Made by a program: the position numbers and the translations under genes. Positions 27,701-35,786 of a stretch of DNA of 64,000 bases are shown in pieces. The DNA comes from Holtiella sp036655075 (GTDB lineage Bacteria; Bacillota; Clostridia; Lachnospirales; Cellulosilyticaceae). The DNA lies in the NCBI RefSeq assembly GCF_036655075.1, contig NZ_JAVVQU010000003.1, forward strand, positions 52,227-116,226, in the 5' to 3' direction. A model generated the notes under the pieces. That model had not been told where the DNA came from, searched no databases, and saw nothing but the letters and a program-made list of their open reading frames with translations. Within the stretch, counting starts at the first letter, position 1. Each line of letters starts with the position of its first letter.

Positions 27701-27899
27701 GGAAAATAATGATGAGCATAGTTGGTTTGTAGGTTTTGCCCCCTATGAAAATCCAGAAATAGCTATTGTTACAACCGTATACAATGCCTATGGACAAGGA
27801 ACTTATGGACAAGAGATTAGTAAAGATATCTTGTCTGAATACTTTAATTTAGGGCAAGAGGTACCTAAGACAACGCTTGATAATATGTTTGTTGAATAG
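24765..27899 (+). CDS. Class B penicillin-binding protein (PBP2/MrdA type), unusually large
   Basis: A 1044-residue monofunctional D,D-transpeptidase, far above the usual 600-700. There is a short cytoplasmic end, a membrane helix (about 13-33) and a pedestal domain beginning at RGLIYDRYGRPLAVNKP. The catalytic domain has STFK (Ser536, Lys539), SCN (596-598) and KTGT (974-977). The SxN-to-KTG gap is about 376 residues; around 157 is typical of E. coli PBP2. The extra ~215 residues (about 665-880) are charged and helical. A second helical block (about 330-475) lies before the SxxK. All catalytic motifs are intact, so it should be the elongation transpeptidase working with RodA. Confidence 0.93.
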   Translation: MKKKVNNILHMLSDRLFLLFGGICVLFLVITGKFYQLQIIEHDKYANNLRASVERSIQVEAPRGLIYDRYGRPLAVNKPTNVISIDQQVQMKKSELNRILLEVVELLEANGDTYVDEIPISKEAPFEYTEGKTSINQFMYSIPYNNEEHRQELLQKSAGEVVEYLRGKYDIDQTMTDEEARKVIALRTEIYKVAYSKYKTVKIATSVSNETIAYLEEHHNDFPGVVVDVEAVRYYTEPEILGNLIGYTRTITEAQYEEMKNEGYDKDDIVGHEGVEKTMENELRGKKGLERVEVDNVGRRVHTIEKDDAVPGNDVFLTIDLDLQRVAYESVERNLSQAIIEKLKGTNPKAFSLTSKEIIISMLNSSQLDLKQMEKAPEDSMQNQLYRRLMKRYEQLDAVVKETMTPLQLLTQLLEEETGEFTEKEMLLAFHEQGAVTLSTDTIQAFKVNRTGSTEYTLIEQFEKGTLKPNQMSVTPSSASTVVIDVATGEVLAIVGYPSYNSNEMTTNFNSYYNTLFDNRSMLWNRALMTAKAPGSTFKMISAIAGLEEGVVNPDTLIYDLGVFEKVGKPAPRCWIYTNNGHGHGNVNLSKALEVSCNYYFYELVYRLGLKGGTPYGGIDMLTKYVEMFGLDKKTGIELAESPPNISTPYNLVKNQIAEQFSAIRKLDENQLKKYIEEIVQVMEKGIYPIENQVGEGLDEEISFLAQYELKRNLEPLFQDAFDDHLGEVIESAYKQMQLSLQTDSQTYLNQILEGTMNDTKERSLRNKAKAQLVVVLEQMLGDSLDAQIAEVIDKLDIYEILDAYEHAYNTLYNRQIKQTPDAEIVVELKKRLETIDETQDFYKEDMLKKFKASLINNIANEVLSGLRLDWTDGTTVRTAIGQGDNAFTPIQMGRYIAALANGENVYDLRIINGIDHVKSQEGYISTTPSVYNKLDLKPSTLKSVYEGMYQVTHGTLGSARQIFKDFEIPVAGKTGTAQENNDEHSWFVGFAPYENPEIAIVTTVYNAYGQGTYGQEISKDILSEYFNLGQEVPKTTLDNMFVE

Positions 27900-27913
27900 T
27901 GGGGAGGATGAAT

Positions 27914-28597
27914 ATGGATAATCTTGTTGTATTTAAAGGTTCCGTAGATGGTATTACAGTCATGTTAGATGAAACCGCACCTTTTGAAGCTTTAATTGAT
28001 AATTTTGTAGAAAAACTAGAGAACTCTAAGAAGTTTTTCAGTGGTGCAAAAGTGAATATGCGTTTTAAAGGGCGTAAATTATCGAAGGAGCAACAAGATG
28101 AGTTGATGTGCCTTTTGACACATCAAAATATCCTGAATGTTGCATTCATTCATGATTTTGAGCAAACAGCAAGTGCTAAGTCAGAGGATGAAATAAGAAG
28201 TATTTTAGAAGATATGGATAAGCCAAATGTATCACTGACTAGGTACCACTATGGCATCGTACGTTCAGGACAACATATTGATTTTAGGGGAAGTGTAGTT
28301 ATTATAGGAGATATAAATCCGGGTGGCGTGATTACAGCAGGGGGAAGCATTATTGTGATGGGTACGTTAAATGGGAAGGTCCATGCAGGATTGGATGAAC
28401 ACTTTAAAAACCCCTTTATTTTGGCGACCAATATGCACCCAATGCAAATTGGCATACGTCATGTGATTGCCCAATCCCCAGAGGGTGAAGTCGTAAATAG
28501 AAATAAAGTACAGATGCCACACATTGCATATGTAAATAATGATCAGATCTATGTAGAAGAAATAGATTTTAAAACACTTAATCATATGATAGAATAA
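27914..28597 (+). CDS. minC: Septum site-determining protein MinC
   Basis: A 227-residue inhibitor of FtsZ assembly. The N-terminal MinC_N domain (about 1-100) is followed by the beta-helical C-terminal domain, with RSGQHIDFRGSVVIIGDINPGG-like repeats of Gly and hydrophobics. Possible earlier starts exist (GTG 27899, ATG 27908), but GGGGAGG is 6 bases before the ATG at 27914, giving MDNLVVFKG. The upstream PBP stop overlaps the start of the longer forms. Confidence 0.92.
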   Translation: MDNLVVFKGSVDGITVMLDETAPFEALIDNFVEKLENSKKFFSGAKVNMRFKGRKLSKEQQDELMCLLTHQNILNVAFIHDFEQTASAKSEDEIRSILEDMDKPNVSLTRYHYGIVRSGQHIDFRGSVVIIGDINPGGVITAGGSIIVMGTLNGKVHAGLDEHFKNPFILATNMHPMQIGIRHVIAQSPEGEVVNRNKVQMPHIAYVNNDQIYVEEIDFKTLNHMIE

Positions 28598-28628
28598 TTA
28601 GAACAGAAAGTATAAGAGGGGGATAAAC

Positions 28629-29426
28629 ATGAGTCAAGTAATTGTCGTTACATCAGGCAAAGGTGGCGTAGGAAAAACTACAACTTCAGCAAATATAGGT
28701 ACTGCATTAAATTTATTAGGTAAAAAAGTCGTATTATTAGATGCTGATATTGGTCTTAGAAACTTGGATGTTGTAATGGGTCTTGAAAATCGCATTGTCT
28801 ATGACTTAGTAGATGTGGTTGAAGGAAGATGTCGAGTAAAGCAAGCTCTCATTAAGGACAAGCGTTTTGAAGGACTTTTCTTACTTCCAGCAGCTCAAAC
28901 ACGAGATAAGGATGCGGTAAGTCCAGAACAAATGAAAAAGCTTTGTGATACATTAAAAGAAGACTTTGACTACATTATTGTAGATTGTCCAGCAGGTATT
29001 GAACAAGGATTTAAGAATGCGGTTGCAGGTGCAGATCGTGCACTTGTTGTGACAACACCAGAAGTTTCAGCAGTACGTGATGCAGATCGTATTATTGGGC
29101 TTCTTGAAGCAAATGGCATTTCTAATACGCAACTAATCATTAACCGTGTGCGTATGAATATGGTTAAGCGTGGTGATATGATGGCTATGGATGATGTTGT
29201 TGAAATTTTAGCTATTGATCTTATTGGGGTTGTGCCAGATGATGAAAATATTGTGATTACTACTAATAAGGGAGAACCAGCAGTAGCAGATAAAACGGCA
29301 CTTGCAGGCAAAGCTTTTAGAAATATTGCAGATCGTATTGAGGGGAATGAAGTACCTTTCATGGATCTTGAAATGGGTAGTGGCTTTTTTGATAAACTTA
29401 AAAAAATGTTTGGTTTTAATAATTAA
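28629..29426 (+). CDS. minD: Septum site-determining ATPase MinD
   Basis: A 265-residue ParA/MinD-type ATPase that recruits MinC to the membrane. The deviant Walker A is KGGVGKTT (residues 10-17), switch blocks DADIGLRNLDVVMG and DCPAGIEQG follow, and the C-terminal amphipathic membrane-targeting helix FFDKLKKMFGF is intact. Together with minE it indicates an oscillating or gradient Min system, not the Bacillus DivIVA-type alone. Confidence 0.97.
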   Translation: MSQVIVVTSGKGGVGKTTTSANIGTALNLLGKKVVLLDADIGLRNLDVVMGLENRIVYDLVDVVEGRCRVKQALIKDKRFEGLFLLPAAQTRDKDAVSPEQMKKLCDTLKEDFDYIIVDCPAGIEQGFKNAVAGADRALVVTTPEVSAVRDADRIIGLLEANGISNTQLIINRVRMNMVKRGDMMAMDDVVEILAIDLIGVVPDDENIVITTNKGEPAVADKTALAGKAFRNIADRIEGNEVPFMDLEMGSGFFDKLKKMFGFNN

Positions 29427-29447
29427 AAGGCTAAGAGGGTGAAAGGG

Positions 29448-29732
29448 ATGCTAGATTTTAGTCAATTATTTGGTAGAAAAAATGCTTCAAGTAGTGTAGC
29501 AAAAGATAGATTGAAACTTGTATTGATTCATGATCGTATGAATTGTTCAACTGAATTACTAGAAATGATGCGTTCAGATATTATAGAAGTCATTTCTAAA
29601 TATGTAGATATTGATACAGATGATTTTAATATAGAAGTTTCTTCAATGGAATGTGATAAAAGTGGGAATAAGTCACCTGTTTTATCTGCTAATATTCCTA
29701 TTAAAAATTTAAAAAAAGTAAGTAGAGGCTAA
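29448..29732 (+). CDS. minE: Cell division topological specificity factor MinE
   Basis: A 94-residue protein. The N-terminal MLDFSQLFGRK is the membrane-binding segment, then the anti-MinCD region (about 17-35, AKDRLKLVLIHDR) and the dimerisation domain ending in IPIKNL. A GTG at 29439 would add three residues, but AAGAGGG sits 8 bases before the ATG at 29448 and MinE proteins start with MLDF, so the ATG is used. It should stimulate MinD ATPase and confine MinCD to the poles. Confidence 0.94.
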   Translation: MLDFSQLFGRKNASSSVAKDRLKLVLIHDRMNCSTELLEMMRSDIIEVISKYVDIDTDDFNIEVSSMECDKSGNKSPVLSANIPIKNLKKVSRG

Positions 29733-29765
29733 TTATTTCTAAAGTAAGAAAGGGACAAATGATTT

Positions 29766-30890
29766 ATGTTCAATTTAAAAAAAGAACATTTAAGGTATAT
29801 TGATTATTGGATGATTTTAGCTATGTGTGCCTTGATTGGTATTGGTGTATTAGCCATAAGTAGTGCAACTACTTATTCAGGAGATATGGAGGTACTCAAG
29901 ATGCAGTTACTCTTTTTTGTAACGGGTATTATCTTGATGATTTTGGTCATATCTATTGACTATCATTTTTTAGGAGAATGGTATATTCCTATCTATATAG
30001 GCATCAATCTTTTGCTTATTGCTGTATTTTTTGTCGGGAAAAATGTAAATGGGGCAACGAGATGGATTCAAATTGGACCTATGACTATTCAGCCTTCAGA
30101 ATTTGCTAAGATAGGTGTTATTCTTTGTACAGCAAAAATGTTGGATAAGTATAATGATAAAATTAATTCTTTTAAATCTTTAATGATTGTAGGTCTTTTT
30201 CATTTTATTCCTTTCATACTAGTGAATCGTCAGCCTAATTTGTCTACTAGCCTTGTCATCTTAGGTATTTTAGTGATACAATTGTTTGTAAGTAAATTGG
30301 ATATGAAAGTGATGGTTTCTACTGCAACAATCACCATTGTTACAGCAGGAATTATACTTTTTTATATTATTACCAATCCTTATCAAAAGATTATTCCTGA
30401 TTATCAGCGAGACCGTATTGTTACTAAAGTACACGGTGGAGATGACTTAGATGAGAACTACCAAACTAATCAGTCCGTTCATGCGATTGGTTCAGGTGGT
30501 TTAGAAGGAAAAGGTTTATATCAAGGTGCAATTAGTCAGCTCAATTACTTACCAGAGTCTCATAATGACTTTATTGTGGCTATTATTGCAGAAGAATTTG
30601 GATTTGTAGGTATTTTAGTGGTGCTTGGCATTATTCTCTTTATGATTGCAAGGGGATTATGGATTGCCCATGCTGCCCCGGATGACTTTGGCCGATTTAT
30701 AATTGCAGGCTATATGGGTATGATTGCTATGCAGACCTTTGTCAATATGGGGGTAGTAACCAGTCTGTTACCAAACACTGGATTGCCACTTCCTTTCATT
30801 AGTTACGGCGGAAGCTCTTTATGGGCGAATATGATGGGAATGGGACTTGTATTAAATGTTGGGATGAGAAAAGAAAAAACAATGTTTTAG
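29766..30890 (+). CDS. rodA: RodA-type SEDS glycosyltransferase
   Basis: A 374-residue SEDS-family membrane protein with about ten hydrophobic helices. It polymerises lipid II glycan strands as partner of a class B PBP. Family blocks include NGATRWIQIGPMTIQPSEFAK, ESHNDFIVAIIAEEFG and NTGLPLPFISYGGSS. RodA rather than FtsW is favoured by the neighbours mreBCD and the PBP2-type gene. FtsW cannot be fully excluded. Confidence 0.93.
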   Translation: MFNLKKEHLRYIDYWMILAMCALIGIGVLAISSATTYSGDMEVLKMQLLFFVTGIILMILVISIDYHFLGEWYIPIYIGINLLLIAVFFVGKNVNGATRWIQIGPMTIQPSEFAKIGVILCTAKMLDKYNDKINSFKSLMIVGLFHFIPFILVNRQPNLSTSLVILGILVIQLFVSKLDMKVMVSTATITIVTAGIILFYIITNPYQKIIPDYQRDRIVTKVHGGDDLDENYQTNQSVHAIGSGGLEGKGLYQGAISQLNYLPESHNDFIVAIIAEEFGFVGILVVLGIILFMIARGLWIAHAAPDDFGRFIIAGYMGMIAMQTFVNMGVVTSLLPNTGLPLPFISYGGSSLWANMMGMGLVLNVGMRKEKTMF

Positions 30891-30900
30891 GAGGTAAGTG

Positions 30901-31296
30901 ATGAATATAGGACTTATTGCACATGATGCAAAGAAAAAACTTATGGAAAATTTTACGATTGCCTATAGACACATACTAGCAAAACATACTTTGTATGCGA
31001 CAGGGACAACAGGCCGATTAGTAGAAGAATCAACCAATTTAAATATTTATAAATACTTAGCAGGACACTTAGGTGGAGCACAACAGTTGGGAGCACAAAT
31101 TGCTCATAACCAATTGGATATGGTTATTTTCTTAAGAGACCCTGTTACACAAAAAATGCATGAGCCAGATGTAGGCGCATTAGAAAGATTATGTGACATT
31201 CATAATATTCCTATTGCAACCAATTTAGCAACTGCAGAATTATTAGTAAAAGCTTTAGAACGAGGCGATTTAAGCTGGAGAGAAGTAATCCGTTAA
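30901..31296 (+). CDS. mgsA: Methylglyoxal synthase homologue with substituted active site
   Basis: A 131-residue protein of the MgsA fold. MGS converts dihydroxyacetone phosphate to methylglyoxal and phosphate. IALIAHD-like IGLIAHDAKK, the phosphate loop GTTG and HEPDVGAL are conserved. The usual SGPxGGDQQ block reads AGHLGGAQQ, so the catalytic Asp (Asp71 in E. coli) is Ala60 here. Activity is therefore doubtful, and it may be a regulator or a variant enzyme. The GTG at 30898 precedes the ATG at 30901; AGGAGG fits the ATG. It is the last gene of the shape-division run. Confidence 0.85.
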   Translation: MNIGLIAHDAKKKLMENFTIAYRHILAKHTLYATGTTGRLVEESTNLNIYKYLAGHLGGAQQLGAQIAHNQLDMVIFLRDPVTQKMHEPDVGALERLCDIHNIPIATNLATAELLVKALERGDLSWREVIR

Positions 31297-31322
31297 AAAA
31301 GACTTTATTAAGTCTTTTTTTT
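31295..31322 (+). terminator. Terminator of the mre-min-rodA-mgsA run
   Basis: An 11-bp A-rich stem (31295-31305 with 31310-31320), a 4-base loop and a T8 run. Confidence 0.85.
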
Positions 31323-31403
31323 ATGGATATTTATTTTAGTACGAGATAAGGCTAATATAAAAGCACTCTTAGGAGTGATTGACACAAATTTTGGAGGATT
31401 AAT

Positions 31404-33245
31404 ATGACTATTTTATCAGAGCATATTTTAAAACAAGTAGATAAGCCAGCACGCTATATTGGCGGAGAAATGAACACTTATCAGAAAGATTTAAATGAAA
31501 TTGATGTGCGCTTTGCATTTGCTTTTCCAGATGTTTATGAAGTAGGGATGAGCCACTTAGGCATGCAAATCTTATATCACTTCTTAAATAGAAGAGAAGA
31601 TACTTATTGTGAACGTGTTTTTGCACCATGGTTAGACCTAGAAAAAATTATGCGTGAGCAAAGTATTCCTCTTTTCTCATTAGAAACTCATACACCACTT
31701 AAGGCCTTTGATTTCTTAGGCTTTACACTTCAATATGAAATGAGCTATACCAATATTTTAAATATGATGGAACTTGCAGGTGTGCCTATTTTAAGTAAAG
31801 ATCGTACAGAAGAAGACCCTATCGTTGTAGCTGGCGGTCCTTGTGCTTATAACCCAGAGCCTTTGGCACCATTTGTGGACTTTTTCTATATTGGCGAAGG
31901 TGAATTTGCATATGATGAAATCTTAGATCTTTACAAAGACTATAAAAAACAAGGGCGTACAAGAAATGAATTTTTAGAAGCCATTCTAGAAATTGAAGGA
32001 ATGTATGTACCAAAATTCTATGAAGAAGTCTATAAAGAAGATGGTACAATTTTAGAGAAACGTTCACTACATCCGAAAGCGAAAACGAAGATTCGTAAAG
32101 TCATTATGACAGAGATGGACGAGTCTTACTATCCAACGACTCAAGTTATTCCTTGGATTCAAGCAGTACATGACCGTGTAACACTTGAAATGTTTAGAGG
32201 ATGCTTAAGAGGGTGTAGATTCTGTCAAGCAGGGATGATTTATCGTCCAGTACGTGAAAAATCTAAAGAAGTATTAATCGACTATGCTGAGAAGCTTTTG
32301 GCTTCTACAGGATATGAAGAAATTAGTTTGGCTTCATTAAGTACAAGTGACTATAAAGACTTAGAACCTTTTGCAGAGGAGCTTTTGAAACTTTGTGAAA
32401 AAGAATGTGTTAATATTTCACTGCCTTCTCTTCGTATTGATGCTTTCTCGGTAGACTTAATGCAAAAGGTACAAGAAGTACGTAAAAGTAGTTTGACCTT
32501 TGCACCAGAAGCAGGGACACAACGTATGCGTGATGTGATTAATAAAAATATTACAGAAGAAGAAATTCTTAGAGGGTGTAACCTTGCTTTCAACGGAGGT
32601 TGGAATAGAGTAAAACTTTACTTTATGTTAGGACTTCCAGGTGAAACACAAGAGGATGTACAAGGCATTGCAGATTTAGCTGAAAGCATTGTGCATGAAT
32701 ATTATCAAATTGATAAATCTCAGCGTCAAGGTGCTTTGCAACTTGTTGTAAGTACATCTTGTTTTGTACCAAAAGCCTTTACACCATTCCAATGGGAACC
32801 TCAAGATACATGTGAAAGCTTTATGGAAAAGCATGTAATGTTAAAACGTGCGATTAAAAGCAAGCAAATTAAATACAATCATCATGATGCTAAAACAAGT
32901 GTGCTAGAAGCTGTTATTGCACGTGGGGATAGACGTGTAGCAGGCCTTATTTATGAAGCTTATAAATTAGGAGCAACCTTTGATAGCTGGAGCGAACACT
33001 TCGATGAGAACAAGTGGGCACAAGCTGCAGAAATTGCTGATGTAGATTATGCTTTCTATGCCAATAGAAGACGTGACTATGATGAAGTTTTACCATGGGA
33101 TCATATTGATATCGGTGTAACAAAGAACTTCTTGATTCGTGAAAGCAAAAAAGCGCATGAGTCTGTTACAACCCCTCAATGTCGTGTGAAATGTTCAGGC
33201 TGTGGTGCCAATACTTTCAATAAAGGAGTATGTTATGAGAATTAG
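31404..33245 (+). CDS. TIGR03960 family B12-binding-type radical SAM protein
   Basis: A 613-residue protein. The N-terminal ~180 residues resemble a cobalamin-binding-like fold (FAFPDVYEVGMSHLGMQIL). The radical SAM barrel follows, with CLRGCRFCQAG as the CxxxCxxC cluster motif near residue 270, and FAPEAGTQRMRD and MLGLPGETQEDV further on. A Cys-rich tail CRVKCSGCGANTF ends the protein. It always pairs with a TIGR03936 protein, as here. The substrate is unknown; proximity to RNase G and ribosomal genes hints at RNA or translation. Overlaps the next gene by 11 bases. Confidence 0.93.
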   Translation: MTILSEHILKQVDKPARYIGGEMNTYQKDLNEIDVRFAFAFPDVYEVGMSHLGMQILYHFLNRREDTYCERVFAPWLDLEKIMREQSIPLFSLETHTPLKAFDFLGFTLQYEMSYTNILNMMELAGVPILSKDRTEEDPIVVAGGPCAYNPEPLAPFVDFFYIGEGEFAYDEILDLYKDYKKQGRTRNEFLEAILEIEGMYVPKFYEEVYKEDGTILEKRSLHPKAKTKIRKVIMTEMDESYYPTTQVIPWIQAVHDRVTLEMFRGCLRGCRFCQAGMIYRPVREKSKEVLIDYAEKLLASTGYEEISLASLSTSDYKDLEPFAEELLKLCEKECVNISLPSLRIDAFSVDLMQKVQEVRKSSLTFAPEAGTQRMRDVINKNITEEEILRGCNLAFNGGWNRVKLYFMLGLPGETQEDVQGIADLAESIVHEYYQIDKSQRQGALQLVVSTSCFVPKAFTPFQWEPQDTCESFMEKHVMLKRAIKSKQIKYNHHDAKTSVLEAVIARGDRRVAGLIYEAYKLGATFDSWSEHFDENKWAQAAEIADVDYAFYANRRRDYDEVLPWDHIDIGVTKNFLIRESKKAHESVTTPQCRVKCSGCGANTFNKGVCYEN

Positions 33246-33927
33246 ATGTAAATTTACAAAACTTGGCTATGTTAAATTTGTAGGCCATTTAGATACAGTA
33301 AGAATGTTCCAAAGAGCAATTCGTGTTGCACGCATTCCAATTGCTTATTCACAAGGGTTTAATCCTCATGCAAAAGTTTACTTTGCCATGCCACTATCAG
33401 TAGGTGTAGGGAGTACAGGAGAATACATCGATATTATTACGAGTGTAGATGTGGATGTACAAAAAGCAAGTGAAACTTTAAATACAATTTTACCAGAGGG
33501 CATTCGTATTTTAGAAGCTACTGCTATTGAGGAAGGAAGCCCATCCCTTATGAGTCTTGTGACAACAGCGAATTATAAGGTAACTTTTGCAAAAGGTCAG
33601 TTAGAGGTACAAGACTTACAAAGCATTGAAGAAAAAATGGGTAGCGAAACTTTAGTTGTTATGAAAAAAGGTAAAAAGAAAACTTCTGAAGTGGATATTA
33701 AACCACTTATTAAAGCCTTTGAGTTAGAGGTACATGAGGATAACGTAGACATTCAACTTACGGTTGCAGCAGGTAGTGCAAGCAACTTAAGCGTGGACTT
33801 ACTTTTGAAATCACTTATAAATAAAGAACTCGAAACACTTGATTATAGTGTGGAGAGATTAGAACTTTATACAGGTGAAGATAATAAGACAGTTCCTTTA
33901 ATTCAAGTAGGGGCATGTCATGCTTAA
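33235..33927 (+). CDS. TIGR03936 family radical-SAM-associated protein (DUF2344)
   Basis: A 230-residue protein without a radical SAM cysteine motif. It begins with MRIRCKFTKLGYVKFVGHLD, characteristic of DUF2344, and includes PIAYSQGFNPHAK. In some bacteria it is fused to the upstream radical SAM protein, so a complex is likely. A GTG at 33202 would extend it by 11 residues. AAAGGAG stands 6 bases before the ATG at 33235, which is preferred. Coupled by overlap on both sides. Confidence 0.9.
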   Translation: MRIRCKFTKLGYVKFVGHLDTVRMFQRAIRVARIPIAYSQGFNPHAKVYFAMPLSVGVGSTGEYIDIITSVDVDVQKASETLNTILPEGIRILEATAIEEGSPSLMSLVTTANYKVTFAKGQLEVQDLQSIEEKMGSETLVVMKKGKKKTSEVDIKPLIKAFELEVHEDNVDIQLTVAAGSASNLSVDLLLKSLINKELETLDYSVERLELYTGEDNKTVPLIQVGACHA

Positions 33928-35347
33928 GCAAATTGTTATTGATACAAGTGTAAGTCTTACCCGTATAGGGGTATTAGAAGAGGGCAAACTTGTTCATCTT
34001 TATATAGAAGACCATGAAGAAGAAACCTTGCAAAACTGTGTTTTGCAAGGTCAAGTCCAACAGGTTGTTAAGAACTTAAAAGGTGCATTTATTGACTTTG
34101 GAAAAGATAAAAACGGACTTTTACATTTTAAAAATGTACCAGCTTGTTATGAAAATAAATTACAGCCAGGGATGCGTGTACCCATTCAAATTCAAAAAGA
34201 AAATACGGGGGAAAAAGGGAATCGTCTCACTAGCTTAGTAAGTATTCCTGGATATTATTTAGTAGCCTTACCTTTTGAACCAGGTATACAAATTTCTAAG
34301 AAGATCAAAAATAATGAGCGACGTGAGCAGCTAAGAACAATTCTTGAGACTGTTGCAACGGATGAGCTTGGTTTCATTGTACGTACTAATGGAAAAGAAG
34401 CAAGTGACGAAGAAATTTTAAAAGAGGCCACTTACTTACGAGATAAAACCATGCAGTTCCATAAGGTTAAAGGCAATGTGCAAAAAGGAACAGTACTTAT
34501 AGAAGCGGAACCTATATTCTTTGAAGTAATTAAAGAACATATTCAAGCTATAGATGAAGTGGTATTTCTTTGTAACAATCTTGAAATACAAGAGGCATTG
34601 CAGCAAAAAATAGAAATCTTTCTTCCACGGTTAAGTGTAACTTATCGTTTTTATCCTTGTTATGAGAATTTATTTAGATTAATGAGCATAGAAAAAGATT
34701 TTTTGGAAACACTTAAAAGAAAGGTTTGGCTTAAGAATGGTGGTAATATTGTTATAGACTATACAGAAGCCATGACCGTTATTGATGTCAATAGTGCTAA
34801 GGCGATTATAGGTAAACAAGCTGCTAGTGCCATTCGTGTCCTCAATAAGCTAGCTATAGAAGAAAGTATTTATCAAATTATACGTCGCAATTTATCTGGG
34901 ATTATTCTGATTGACTTGGTAGACTTTAAGTCTAAGGAAGATCGATTAAGTGTCTATGAGTGGGCACGCCAGTTCATTAATGGGTTAGATGGTAGCAGAA
35001 GTAAGGTTTACCCTCCAACAGAGCTAGATCTTTTGCAAATAGCTAGGACAAAGAAGTACTTACCCATTCATCAAAAGTTGTTAGAAAAGGAAAATGAGTA
35101 TACATGCCAATATACAATACCACAAGTAAGTTTTAATTACTTTAGGCTTGAAAATGAACTTAAACAGATCGTGGCAACAACTGAAATGAAGCAAGTTTAT
35201 ATTTACTGTAGTAAGTCATTTTATGAGTGCTTAAGTAAGCATACATTTATCAATAAGCTTCAGATGACGTATGGTATACACATTCAACTTTATCAAAATG
35301 AAAATCAAAAACAAACAGATTTTGACATAAGATTTCACAAACAATAA
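33920..35347 (+). CDS. rng: Ribonuclease G/E family endoribonuclease
   Basis: A 475-residue RNase G-type enzyme acting in rRNA 5'-end maturation and mRNA decay. An S1 domain (about 30-120, GAFIDFGKDKNGLLHF) precedes the DNase I-like catalytic part with the metal-binding TVIDVNSAK and LIDLVDFK Asp residues. There is no long degradosome-scaffold tail, so RNase G is preferred over RNase E. The usual zinc-link CPxC motif after the catalytic part is not visible; YTCQY lies near the expected place. The start overlaps the upstream gene by 8 bases. Confidence 0.92.
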   Translation: MLKQIVIDTSVSLTRIGVLEEGKLVHLYIEDHEEETLQNCVLQGQVQQVVKNLKGAFIDFGKDKNGLLHFKNVPACYENKLQPGMRVPIQIQKENTGEKGNRLTSLVSIPGYYLVALPFEPGIQISKKIKNNERREQLRTILETVATDELGFIVRTNGKEASDEEILKEATYLRDKTMQFHKVKGNVQKGTVLIEAEPIFFEVIKEHIQAIDEVVFLCNNLEIQEALQQKIEIFLPRLSVTYRFYPCYENLFRLMSIEKDFLETLKRKVWLKNGGNIVIDYTEAMTVIDVNSAKAIIGKQAASAIRVLNKLAIEESIYQIIRRNLSGIILIDLVDFKSKEDRLSVYEWARQFINGLDGSRSKVYPPTELDLLQIARTKKYLPIHQKLLEKENEYTCQYTIPQVSFNYFRLENELKQIVATTEMKQVYIYCSKSFYECLSKHTFINKLQMTYGIHIQLYQNENQKQTDFDIRFHKQ

Positions 35348-35353
35348 ATATGG

Positions 35354-35382
35354 TTGACAGGTATTAGGGAGTATGATATATT
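35354..35382 (+). promoter_or_regulatory. Strong promoter of the rplU-prp-rpmA operon
   Basis: Perfect TTGACA (35354-35359), 17-base spacer, TATATT (35377-35382). The predicted start at about 35389 opens the L21 leader. Confidence 0.85.
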
Positions 35383-35388
35383 AATGAA

Positions 35389-35466
35389 GTGTTTTAGCCG
35401 CACGAAGAGGTTTTGAAACTATTTAATAGTACCGAATTCGGCGAGTTTACGGTTTAAGGAGGTGTA
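35389..35466 (+). promoter_or_regulatory. Ribosomal protein L21 mRNA leader
   Basis: The ~80-base leader before rplU holds short conserved inverted elements, including the 10-base palindrome CCGAATTCGG (35432-35441) followed by CGAGTTTACGG. Its length, position and these blocks fit the Firmicutes L21 leader, where L21 is thought to bind its own mRNA. Assigned by recall of the family; a covariance-model match was not run. Confidence 0.65.
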
Positions 35467-35469
35467 CTC

Positions 35470-35781
35470 ATGTACGCAATTATCGAAACAGGTGGCAAAC
35501 AATACAAAGTAGAAGTTGGCACAAGCCTTTACGTTGAAAAATTAAACGTAGCAGCTGGTGAAACAGTAACTTTCGACAATGTATTAGTTGTATCTAAAGA
35601 TGACAACGTAGTTGTTGGTAGCCCAGTAGTAGCTGGTGCAACAGTTAAAGCTGAAGTTGTAGCTGAAGGTAAAGGACCAAAAATCATTATCTACAAATAC
35701 AAAGCTAAAAAAACTTACCACAAAAAACAAGGTCATCGTCAACCTTTCACAAAAGTGAAAATCACTGCTATTGAAGCATAA
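35470..35781 (+). CDS. rplU: 50S ribosomal protein L21
   Basis: A 103-residue L21 with the typical start MYAIIETGGKQYKVEVG and the conserved end YKKKxGHRQ-type block (AKKTYHKKQGHRQPFTKVKI). AAGGAGGTG is placed well before the ATG. First gene of the conserved rplU-prp-rpmA trio. Confidence 0.98.
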   Translation: MYAIIETGGKQYKVEVGTSLYVEKLNVAAGETVTFDNVLVVSKDDNVVVGSPVVAGATVKAEVVAEGKGPKIIIYKYKAKKTYHKKQGHRQPFTKVKITAIEA

Positions 35782-35786
35782 TTATT

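Noticed and set aside
28970..29362. 130-codon minus-strand frame inside minD
   Set aside because: Shadow of a strongly conserved gene; Ser/Ile/Thr-rich, no ribosome site.
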